NCBI GenBank assembly: GCA_018400255.1
Contig: JAGYMO010000144.1
Coordinates: 1 to 8,257 of the forward strand
Reading direction: 5' to 3'
DNA length: 8,257 bases
Source of the DNA: Deltaproteobacteria bacterium
Lineage (GTDB): Bacteria; Desulfobacterota; DSM-4660; Desulfatiglandales; B25-G16
The notes under the pieces are model-generated. The model was given only the letters and a program-made list of their open reading frames with translations, was not told where the DNA came from and made no database searches. The translations under genes were made by a program, and so were the position numbers. Of the stretch, positions 1 to 6,277 are shown one piece after another (position 1 is the first letter of the stretch; each line of letters begins with the position of its first letter).

Positions 1-26
1 ATTGCAGGCAGGCTTAACATGAGCCG

Positions 27-61
27 TGAACCTCTGAACTCTGAACCTTGAACCGGCGAAC
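27..61. repeat. Short imperfect tandem repeat of TGAAC units
   Basis: Four TGAAC pentamers begin at 27, 35, 42 and 49, and a variant CGAAC begins at 57, giving spacings of 8, 7, 7 and 8 bases. The unit is roughly TGAACCT. The tract lies in the non-coding stretch upstream of the lipoprotein gene and before any promoter-like sequence. No open frame of useful length covers it. It looks like an intergenic micro-repeat, but its function is unknown and the rest of the upstream region is outside the window. Confidence 0.5.
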
Positions 62-96
62 ACTTGCATATCTTTTAGCTCTTGTGCCATTTTATC

Positions 97-159
97 TTGA
101 CATAATTGTCCTTTTGTTAATACTTCTTAATAGAATAATTTATCTAATTTGTCTACAAT
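97..159 (+). promoter_or_regulatory. Candidate sigma-70-type promoter elements for the lipoprotein gene
   Basis: A perfect TTGACA lies at 97-102. The best matching -10 at normal distance is AATACT at 119-124 (16-base spacer, 4 of 6 matches). A better -10, TACAAT (5 of 6), lies at 154-159, with a weak -35 (TAGAAT, 131-136) 17 bases upstream. The second option would give a leader of about 20 bases carrying the ribosome binding site. The two elements are alternatives, and neither is a complete consensus promoter. Confidence 0.35.
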
Positions 160-172
160 ACATAACTTAAGC

Positions 173-179
173 AAGGAGG
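173..179 (+). promoter_or_regulatory. Strong ribosome binding site AAGGAGG
   Basis: AAGGAGG sits six bases before the ATG at 186 and fixes that codon as the start of the lipoprotein gene. It is the best Shine-Dalgarno on the plus strand of this window. The kinase, transglutaminase-like and rimO genes downstream have weak or no recognisable sites. Confidence 0.85.
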
Positions 180-185
180 AATATT

Positions 186-794
186 ATGAGAGTTGTTTTT
201 TATTGTTTAAAATTTGCATTCCCCCTGTTTTTCGCGCTATTTTGTTCATGCACGACGATCCCGACCCTTAAAGTAACATACGAAATGACATCTAAATCAA
301 ACGTCTTAGAGGGTAAGGAGATATTTTTTAAGTTTGTTGACCAAAGGACCGACAAGGATATTATAGGGGATACTGCGAGAGGACTCTATGAAGGCTATTC
401 AGGGAATATTAGCTTTATTCTTTCAGGGCAAGGCTCGGAGGAATATCTTGTCGGAATTTATGATGTTGAGGAACTTTTCAGAGAAACCTTTGCCTTATAT
501 CTGGAAAATAATGGCCTACAATTGTCAGATGAAAAAAAACCCGGCATCCCACAGCTAACAATTTGGCTGGAAAAATTTATTCTTGATTTGGATGGACGTA
601 AATGGCTTGCCGTCATATCGTATGAGGCTGAATTTGTTAAAAATGGGAGAACTATAGTTAGAAAGTTCAAGGGGGAAGGGCAGAAATTTAGAATATCGGG
701 CCTAAACCAGGCCCATGCAGTTGTAAGTGAGGTATTTACAGACATAGTCAATCAGCTAGATATAAAATCGATGTTTGCTGATGATGTCAAATAG
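186..794 (+). CDS. Putative outer-membrane lipoprotein, YajG-like in general layout
   Basis: This 202-residue protein starts with a short basic/hydrophobic signal sequence (about residues 1-21) ending in FCSC. Cys22 is the likely lipidated residue (Phe19-Cys20-Ser21 before it), so the lipobox is recognisable but not ideal, since Leu is usual at -3. Thr follows the Cys, with no Asp retention signal, so outer-membrane sorting is the default expectation. The mature part of about 180 residues has no transmembrane segment and alternates predicted strands and helices. An early strand ending in a VDQRTD segment and a later region with an amphipathic helix resemble small lipoproteins of the YajG type; this resemblance is by eye and weak. 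The start is set by AAGGAGG at 173-179. The next large gene begins 120 bp downstream, so it may be a separate transcription unit from the kinase operon. It is confidently a secreted lipoprotein, but its biochemical role is unknown. Confidence 0.75.
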   Translation: MRVVFYCLKFAFPLFFALFCSCTTIPTLKVTYEMTSKSNVLEGKEIFFKFVDQRTDKDIIGDTARGLYEGYSGNISFILSGQGSEEYLVGIYDVEELFRETFALYLENNGLQLSDEKKPGIPQLTIWLEKFILDLDGRKWLAVISYEAEFVKNGRTIVRKFKGEGQKFRISGLNQAHAVVSEVFTDIVNQLDIKSMFADDVK

Positions 795-800
795 AAGGAT

Positions 801-848
801 AAAATGAGGGGCTGTTTTTTCAGCTCATCGAATGATAAAAATGAGGGG
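801..848. repeat. Direct repeat AAAATGAGGGG, two copies
   Basis: AAAATGAGGGG occurs at 801-811 and again at 838-848, and each copy is preceded by a GAT (GATAAAA(A)TGAGGGG). Each copy contains an ATG followed by AGG GG, so the repeat duplicates a potential translation start as well as a GAGG Shine-Dalgarno-like core. It fills the gap between the lipoprotein stop and the kinase start. Confidence 0.6.
804..828 (+). other. Bulged hairpin in the lipoprotein-kinase gap
   Basis: ATGAG (804-808) pairs with CTCAT (824-828) and CTG (812-814) pairs with CAG (821-823). This gives an 8-bp stem with a three-base GGG bulge (809-811) and a loop of six T residues (815-820). No T run follows the stem, so it is not a standard intrinsic terminator. 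It could attenuate, stabilise a 3' end after the lipoprotein gene, or sequester the first ATGAGGGG element. The function is inferred from position only. Confidence 0.4.
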
Positions 849-852
849 AAGC

Positions 853-918
853 ATGGCAAAAGGTTTTAATCTGAAAATAGTGGAAATTCACCTTAAGCCA
901 TGTGCTGATATCTCATGA
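853..918 (+). CDS. Possible short leader ORF coupled to the kinase gene
   Basis: A 21-codon frame opens at ATG 853, with GAGG at 843-846 giving a six-base spacing. It closes with TGA at 916-918, which overlaps the kinase ATG (915-917) as ATGA. An in-frame ATG also occurs at 841. The peptide begins MAKGFNLKIVEIH and resembles nothing I recognise. The kinase start has no visible Shine-Dalgarno of its own, so translation of this frame could deliver ribosomes to it. Such short frames also occur by chance, so this is a positional argument and not evidence of a conserved gene. Confidence 0.3.
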   Translation: MAKGFNLKIVEIHLKPCADIS

Positions 919-2180
919 TTAATTTGGAGAATGTAAAGAGTATAGGACGCTATAAGATTCTGCGGAAATTGGGGTATGGAAGCCTGGGTTATGTTTATCT
1001 TGGAAGAGATCCATACATTGAGCGCAAGGTAGCAATAAAGGTTTATCGGCCACCACAGGTAAACACCCCGGATGAGTTTGAAAGATATCGTAAAAGATTT
1101 TTCATGGAGGCTCAATCAGCAGGAGGGCTTTTTCACAATAATATAGTTACTGTTTATGATGCTGATATCCACCATGACCTTTGCTATATCGCTATGGAAT
1201 ATATAGACGGCCCTATGCTAAAGAAATTCTGCAGCCCTGACAATTTACTCCCATTGGAAAGGGTATTGAAGATCATATTCAGGGTATGCAAGGGTCTTGA
1301 ATATGCGCATGAAAATGGGGTTATTCATCGTGATATAAAGCCTTCTAATATCCTGTTGAATTCTTCAGGTCACGTTAAGATAACAGATTTCAGCATCGCG
1401 TATATTAAAAAAGGGGAGTCAACGCTTCTCAAGGGTCTTTTTGGCTCCCCAAGCTATATGTCCCCTGAACAGGTTAAAGAGGATATTATTACGGAAAGAA
1501 GCGACCTGTTTTCCCTTGGAGTAGTATTTTACGAGCTTCTAACCGGGAAAAAGCCTTTTGAAGGAGAAAATGAATATTCTATCATGTACAAGATAGTTAA
1601 TGAAAAACACCCGAGCATTCTTGATTTAAGGGCTGAGCTGCCAAAAAGTTTAGATCACATACTTGATAAGGCCTTGGCCAAGGACCTGTCCAAACGTTAT
1701 CAAAGCAGCATGGAGTTTGCTTATGACATACGATTATTGATGCAGGAGATAGAAACCGGGCAAAGACAGACGCATAATAACGAATTATTGCCGTATGTAG
1801 AGGGTTTATCATTTTTTCAAGACTTTACAGAAAAGCAATTAAATGAAATGTTGTCCATATGTGATTTAGTAAAGATAGAAAAAGGCAAGACCGTTATTGA
1901 GCAAGGAGGAATAGAAGATTCATTTTATGTATTAATAAGTGGTCAAGTGGCAGTGATAAACGGCGATACAACTGTTGCTGTTATAGAAAAAGGTGAATGC
2001 TTTGGAGAAATGGCATATTTAACCGGAAATGCACGTTCAGCAACCATTATCTCGCAAAATGAATGCATTTTACTTAAGTTTAGCTCTACTCTTTTAGAAA
2101 AGCTGTCCGAATCCATCCAGCTTATCTTCCACAGAAACTTTACAAAAACTATAATTTCCCGACTATCGAAGAACAACTGA
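915..2180 (+). CDS. Ser/Thr protein kinase with C-terminal cyclic-nucleotide-binding domain
   Basis: This 421-residue soluble protein joins a PknB-type (Hanks) kinase domain (about residues 13-275) to a cNMP-binding domain (about 295-415). Visible kinase features are the glycine loop G20-x-G22-x-x-G25, the ATP-anchoring Lys42 in VAIKVY, a likely helix-C Glu65, H138-R139-D140 with Lys142 and Asn145, metal-binding Asp158, S183-P184-E185 in the APE position, and Asp197 of helix F. The DFG motif reads D158-F-S160, so its Gly is replaced by Ser, while the residues needed for phosphotransfer are present. The C-terminal domain has a phosphate-binding cassette with G364-E365, R374 and A376 in FGEMAYLTGNARSA, close to the consensus of CRP and PKA regulatory subunits. 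No transmembrane helix or PASTA repeat follows the kinase, so it should be cytoplasmic and may respond to cAMP, cGMP or a related nucleotide. An in-frame TGA at 906-908 forces the start at or after 915. The transglutaminase-like gene follows after 24 bp. Confidence 0.93.
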   Translation: MINLENVKSIGRYKILRKLGYGSLGYVYLGRDPYIERKVAIKVYRPPQVNTPDEFERYRKRFFMEAQSAGGLFHNNIVTVYDADIHHDLCYIAMEYIDGPMLKKFCSPDNLLPLERVLKIIFRVCKGLEYAHENGVIHRDIKPSNILLNSSGHVKITDFSIAYIKKGESTLLKGLFGSPSYMSPEQVKEDIITERSDLFSLGVVFYELLTGKKPFEGENEYSIMYKIVNEKHPSILDLRAELPKSLDHILDKALAKDLSKRYQSSMEFAYDIRLLMQEIETGQRQTHNNELLPYVEGLSFFQDFTEKQLNEMLSICDLVKIEKGKTVIEQGGIEDSFYVLISGQVAVINGDTTVAVIEKGECFGEMAYLTGNARSATIISQNECILLKFSSTLLEKLSESIQLIFHRNFTKTIISRLSKNN

Positions 2181-2204
2181 ACAGACATAATGGTATAGCT
2201 CACA

Positions 2205-2855
2205 ATGGGAAATGTAACTGCCTACCTTAAACCTACATATTATATTGACTATAATTGTCCAAACGTAAGAGAAAAGGCGGAGGAATTTTTATTATTTGAC
2301 ACTGAAGAAAGGGCTCAGGCCATTTTTTACTTTGTCAGGGACAGTGTTTTATATACCCCTTATTCACCGTTTTTTCTCCCTGAACATTACAAGGCAAGCA
2401 GGATACTACAAAGAGGATCAGGCTACTGTGTCCAAAAGGCCGTTTTATTGACCGCACTGGCCCGCGCAAACCATATACCCGCCAGACTTGTATTCGCTAA
2501 TATCAAAAATTATCTGATTCCCGAGAAATTATTAAAGATGATGGGCACAAACGTCTTTGTTTTTCATGGTTATAATGAACTTTATATCAGAGAGAGATGG
2601 GTAAAGGTTACCCCAACCTTCAATATAGAGATGTGCAAAAAGTTAAACCTGCAACCAGTAGAGTTCGATGGCCATAGGGATGCAACATTTCATGCATATG
2701 ATTTGAATGGCCAAAAACACATAGAATACACTAAAGATTATGGTAATTTTTCTGACCTTCCGTTTGAAACAATGATGGTTAACTTCGGGGCGCAATATTC
2801 AGAGGATATGCTCAAGAGGTGGAAGGAATCAGCGCAGGATAAACCTGTTGGATAG
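2205..2855 (+). CDS. Transglutaminase-like cysteine protease-fold protein
   Basis: This 216-residue protein has the transglutaminase/arylamine N-acetyltransferase-type papain-like fold. An upstream helical region (about 20-65) leads to GSGYC75VQKA, the nucleophilic Cys at the start of the core helix. Next come the IPARLVF strand (91-97) and the His segment FH121GYNELYI. The third conserved stretch reads WVKVTPTFN (132-140), where the usual WxxxDPT has Thr136 in place of the Asp. As I recall the family, bacterial members with WVKATPAFN share this change and also have the EFDG and HIEY segments, seen here at 153-156 and 172-175. The class acts as peptidases or amide hydrolases, but the substrate cannot be inferred. 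There is no signal peptide, so it is cytoplasmic. A stop at 2196-2198 forces the start to 2205 or later, and no good ribosome binding site is visible, so coupling to the kinase gene is likely. rimO begins 5 bp after its stop. Confidence 0.85.
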   Translation: MGNVTAYLKPTYYIDYNCPNVREKAEEFLLFDTEERAQAIFYFVRDSVLYTPYSPFFLPEHYKASRILQRGSGYCVQKAVLLTALARANHIPARLVFANIKNYLIPEKLLKMMGTNVFVFHGYNELYIRERWVKVTPTFNIEMCKKLNLQPVEFDGHRDATFHAYDLNGQKHIEYTKDYGNFSDLPFETMMVNFGAQYSEDMLKRWKESAQDKPVG

Positions 2856-2860
2856 TATAG

Positions 2861-4198
2861 ATGAAAAAGGTTTTTTTTGAAAGCTTAGGCTGCGCCAAGA
2901 ACCTTGTAGACAGTGAGAATATGCTTGGTCTTATTAAGGAGGAAGGGTGTGAGTTAACAGATGATCCTTTATACGCAGACATAGCTGTCGTCAATACATG
3001 TGCCTTTATAAGACCGGCCGTTGAAGAAAGCATAGACGCAATATTCGAACTTGTTAACATAAAAAGGAATGGCGGTTTAAAATATATCATAGTTGCAGGC
3101 TGTTTTGTTCAGAGATATGGTTATAAATTGATAAGGGAAATACCGGAGGTAGACTGCTGGATAGGCACAGGGCAAATTTTCAAGATAGGTAAAATCCTTA
3201 AAGATTATACGAGGGGTGAGCCGCGTATATTTATCGACAGACCCCTCTACCTGGCAGACCATACTACGCCTCGCATTCAGACAACCCCCTTTTATTCTTC
3301 GTATCTAAAGATTGCAGAAGGATGTTCACACCACTGTTCCTTTTGCGTTATACCCTCCCTGAGGGGACCATATAGGAGCAGAACCTTAGATTCTCTCTAT
3401 ACCGAGGCAAGAAAAATGGTCGAAGAGGGGGTAAAAGAGATTAATTTAATTGCTCAGGATACAACATACTACGGGCGTGATCTTGACCCTTCCTGTGGGC
3501 TGGAAGATCTCTTAGAAAAACTGCTTACAATACCTGCCCTAAAATGGTTGAGAATACTGTATGCATATCCCTATCTTTTGAGTGATAGGGTTATAGAGCT
3601 TATCAATTCTGAAAAAGTGATCTGCCCTTATATTGACGTGCCCATACAACATATAGCCCCGGACATACTTAGGGCTATGGGCCGCCCCCTGGGCAACGAA
3701 TCAATGCCCGAATTTATCGAGAGGATAAGGGGCAAAGCAAGAGACATAGCCTTAAGGACAACTATAATGGTAGGGTTTCCCGGGGAGAGTGAGGAACAAT
3801 TTCAAGATCTATGCAATTTTATCAGGGACTCTGAGTTTGATCGGTTAGGCGTTTTTAGATACTACCCGGAGAAGGGAAGCAGGGCATACAGGTTTAAGAA
3901 TTACGTATCACATGAAATATCGGAAGAGAGGGCAAAAGAGATAATGGGAATTCAGGCGGAGATAAGCAGAAGGCATAATGAGAAGCTAGTTGGAGAAACA
4001 TTAGAGGTGCTTATTGAGGGTCCCCACCCTGAGACTGATTTATTGCTAACCGGGCGGACAAGCATAATGGCACCGGAGGTAGATGGCGAGGTTATAATAA
4101 ATGAAGGTTACGCAAAAACAGGTGACATCGTGCCTGTTAAAATAGGGGAGGCGCATACCTATGATCTTGTCGGAAGTATTGAGTTTGACAAAATGTGA
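2861..4198 (+). CDS. rimO: Ribosomal protein uS12 (Asp88) methylthiotransferase RimO
   Basis: This 445-residue radical-SAM methylthiotransferase has the normal RimO length. The N-terminal MTTase domain carries the three cluster-binding cysteines C11 (SLGCAKN), C47 (NTCAFI) and C81 (AGCFVQ). The radical SAM domain has C155-x3-C159-x2-C162 in EGCSHHCSFC, followed by IPSLRGPYRSR, which is diagnostic of RimO as opposed to MiaB. A TRAM domain fills about 377-441, including the APEVDGEV stretch. RimO adds a methylthio group to the conserved Asp of ribosomal protein S12, using two [4Fe-4S] clusters and S-adenosylmethionine. The gene starts 5 bp after the transglutaminase-like gene and is the last gene of the plus-strand block. 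No strong Shine-Dalgarno precedes the ATG, which suggests translational coupling. All motif residues needed for activity are present. Confidence 0.96.
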   Translation: MKKVFFESLGCAKNLVDSENMLGLIKEEGCELTDDPLYADIAVVNTCAFIRPAVEESIDAIFELVNIKRNGGLKYIIVAGCFVQRYGYKLIREIPEVDCWIGTGQIFKIGKILKDYTRGEPRIFIDRPLYLADHTTPRIQTTPFYSSYLKIAEGCSHHCSFCVIPSLRGPYRSRTLDSLYTEARKMVEEGVKEINLIAQDTTYYGRDLDPSCGLEDLLEKLLTIPALKWLRILYAYPYLLSDRVIELINSEKVICPYIDVPIQHIAPDILRAMGRPLGNESMPEFIERIRGKARDIALRTTIMVGFPGESEEQFQDLCNFIRDSEFDRLGVFRYYPEKGSRAYRFKNYVSHEISEERAKEIMGIQAEISRRHNEKLVGETLEVLIEGPHPETDLLLTGRTSIMAPEVDGEVIINEGYAKTGDIVPVKIGEAHTYDLVGSIEFDKM

Positions 4199-4228
4199 GC
4201 AATGAATAGTAATCGAGTATAGATAAGT

Positions 4229-4260
4229 GAAAAAGTATAAGCTTTTAAGCTCTATAAATT
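4229..4260. terminator. Candidate AT-rich bidirectional terminator between convergent genes
   Basis: TATAAGCT (4236-4243) pairs with AGCT-C-TATA (4248-4256) around a TTTA loop, with one unpaired C at 4252. On the minus strand the stem is followed by CTTTTTC (complement of 4229-4235). On the plus strand it is followed by AATT and then an A/T-rich stretch. It lies in the 67-bp gap between the rimO stop and the RNase stop, where both operons must end. The stem is short and A/T-rich, so it may be weak. Confidence 0.4.
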
Positions 4261-4265
4261 TTAAT

Positions 4266-6248
4266 TTAATCTGCCAATTCAAAGGTGAGTGTATCTTCTA
4301 ACGGATTAGCCTTTTTAACTACAACATCTATTTCCTGCCCCAATCGCAACTCCTGGCTGTCTGGTGCTGGGATATCAGAAAGAAATATAAGATCTTTTAA
4401 TATTATTAAGTACTTATAACCTAATTTCTGAAAAACAATAGCCCTGAATGTATCATTTATTTTCCTGGAAAGATATTTTAATATCCAGTACCTTGTCCTG
4501 TTTCTTTTGATAAGAAAAATATCCTTTAATGTCTGCTGAGTCAGCATATGGATTTCTTTAAGCCTGGCCTCATTATAGACAGGCCTTTTATTGAGCAGTG
4601 CGGCGTAAAGTTGTCTTTGCACCACCATATCCACATATCTTCTTAATGGTGATGTAATATTTGTATAAGAATCTACTCCAAGTCCGCTATGAGGCAGCGG
4701 CGAGGTATCAACCAGAAGGGGGCGAAGTTTTCTCCTTTGTTGAAATACATAATAAATGTAGCTGAATTCATCGGTTGCCAATCTCTCCTGTGGCTTTTCC
4801 TGGCTTCTATAGAGAATTGGAAGCCCTATTTCAGAGGCAAACTTTGCGGCCAAGCGATTATAGAGTATCATGGATTCCGATACAATAATCCTGGACGGTG
4901 TATCTTGCTCAATAAGTTTAATATCAATCCCTGAGTTGTTGGAAAATTGGAAGTCGATCTCCGGGAGGGGTATAAGCAATGCTCCATTTACCTCCCTGCC
5001 TTTTCTAAGATTCATGGCCAATTGATATAATCTTAAAAAAACAGGGTCATCCTTGTAGATGGAATTAACTTCATCGTATGTATACTGGTGTGCAACCCGA
5101 ATAATAGTAGGCAAAAATCGATAGTTTACAAGCTCCATATCCCTGTCGAAATCTGCAAAAAGGGATATTGCCTGTCTATCAGCACCTTTCTTCAAGCTTA
5201 ATGTATCATGGGAAAGGTCAGTTGGGAGCATCGAGATCTGCCTCTCCGGCAGGTATATAGTGCTTGCCCTATTTAAGGCCTCTATATCTAAAGGCCCGTC
5301 GACCTGGATATAAGGATTTATATCAGTTATGTGAATACCAAGGGTATATCCTTCGTTATGAGACTGAAGGCTTAACGCATCATCAAAATCCTTGGTTAAT
5401 GCCCCGTCAATTGTAAAGACATCAAGATTTCTGAGATCTTCCCTGCCAGATGTGTTTATCTCTATCTTTGCAATAGTATAGGCATCTAAAAGTGCGGGTT
5501 TATCAAAACTGATCTTTGTCTTAAATCTATAAAGATCTAAATTTTCGTCTTCCTTCCATACCCCAAGTTTAATTAATAGCTCTCGAGCCCTAACCGTGTC
5601 CTTGATCCCGGCGCGGGAAAACATTTCTTTTCCCTGTTTGAAATTCTGGGCATCTTTTCCGTAAACGGCAAGCTGCACAAGCACGTCAACAAATTTGTCG
5701 TTTATGGGGAAATCGTTTGGGATTTTTTTATGCATTATTTGTTTTAAAAATCCCGCACCTTCACTAATTTCTTTTTCCCTTAACTGAGCTGCCTCCCTGG
5801 TCTTTTTTATTTGATCTACTTTTTCGGGACTATTAGGGACGAAAAATTTGTCTTTTAATTTAAAATATGTACCCTCTGCGAAGAGGGCCCTTAAAATTGC
5901 CGATACATGGTCATCTGTAATATTTTTACCAAACGCAAGTTGTGCAAGGTAGGTAAAGGGGAATATTTCTTTTTCGTCGTAGGTCAGCTCCCACAAATCT
6001 TCCACGACTACCTTTGATGCATATTCTGTCCTTTGTTTATCCACTGCTACAAGCGTAGTTATCAATTCCTCTCTTGATTTAGAAAGATTTATACTCGAAG
6101 AGGAGGCAATAAGGACCCTTTTTGGGGGGATGCTTACTTCATGGTTTGATATCGTTAAGAGCTGCAATTTGTTCACCTTGTCCTTAATGCAGCATGAAAG
6201 GATGATTTTTCTTTGATCTATATATTCTATAATTTTTCCTTCATCCAT
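4266..6248 (-). CDS. RNB-domain exoribonuclease, RNase II/R family
   Basis: This 660-residue 3'-to-5' exoribonuclease homologue hydrolyses RNA processively in this family. The RNB domain spans about residues 270-590. The metal-binding tetrad is intact in FTIDGALTKDFDDA: D281, D287, D289 and D290, with the same 6-2-1 spacing as E. coli RNase II. LPERQISMLP (333-342) and ITSPLRRYVDMVVQR (531-545), with the catalytic-region arginines R536 and R537, are also typical. The N-terminus lacks the usual paired cold-shock domains. Instead it starts with a small beta-barrel-like region (1-50), then a winged-helix-like region (about 84-138) with FPFTYLAQLAFG, as in cyanobacterial/Deinococcus-type RNase II. 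A degenerate S1/OB domain closes the protein (about 597-658). The start is ATG 6248 with a weak ribosome binding site, 29 bp after the stop of the KptA-like gene, so it is probably in the same operon. No general gene symbol is safe, because the sequence does not separate rnb from rnr. Confidence 0.92.
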   Translation of the reverse strand: MDEGKIIEYIDQRKIILSCCIKDKVNKLQLLTISNHEVSIPPKRVLIASSSSINLSKSREELITTLVAVDKQRTEYASKVVVEDLWELTYDEKEIFPFTYLAQLAFGKNITDDHVSAILRALFAEGTYFKLKDKFFVPNSPEKVDQIKKTREAAQLREKEISEGAGFLKQIMHKKIPNDFPINDKFVDVLVQLAVYGKDAQNFKQGKEMFSRAGIKDTVRARELLIKLGVWKEDENLDLYRFKTKISFDKPALLDAYTIAKIEINTSGREDLRNLDVFTIDGALTKDFDDALSLQSHNEGYTLGIHITDINPYIQVDGPLDIEALNRASTIYLPERQISMLPTDLSHDTLSLKKGADRQAISLFADFDRDMELVNYRFLPTIIRVAHQYTYDEVNSIYKDDPVFLRLYQLAMNLRKGREVNGALLIPLPEIDFQFSNNSGIDIKLIEQDTPSRIIVSESMILYNRLAAKFASEIGLPILYRSQEKPQERLATDEFSYIYYVFQQRRKLRPLLVDTSPLPHSGLGVDSYTNITSPLRRYVDMVVQRQLYAALLNKRPVYNEARLKEIHMLTQQTLKDIFLIKRNRTRYWILKYLSRKINDTFRAIVFQKLGYKYLIILKDLIFLSDIPAPDSQELRLGQEIDVVVKKANPLEDTLTFELAD

Positions 6249-6277
6249 ATAATTAACCGTTTGATTGACTAAAGAGG

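Noticed and set aside
458..751. 97-codon minus-strand open frame inside the lipoprotein gene
   Set aside because: The plus-strand lipoprotein has a signal sequence and a strong ribosome binding site; the antisense frame has neither.
804..828. Intrinsic terminator after the lipoprotein gene
   Set aside because: The T run is in the loop and not after the stem, and the stem has a three-base bulge, so it does not fit the terminator pattern; it is kept only as a hairpin of unknown role.
2190..2198. Mini-ORF ATG GTA TAG just before the transglutaminase-like gene
   Set aside because: A three-codon frame without a ribosome binding site is expected by chance, and nothing else supports a regulatory role.
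4689..4934. 81-codon plus-strand open frame inside the RNase gene
   Set aside because: It is antisense to the conserved RNB catalytic region, including the TSPLRRY motif, with no independent coding evidence.
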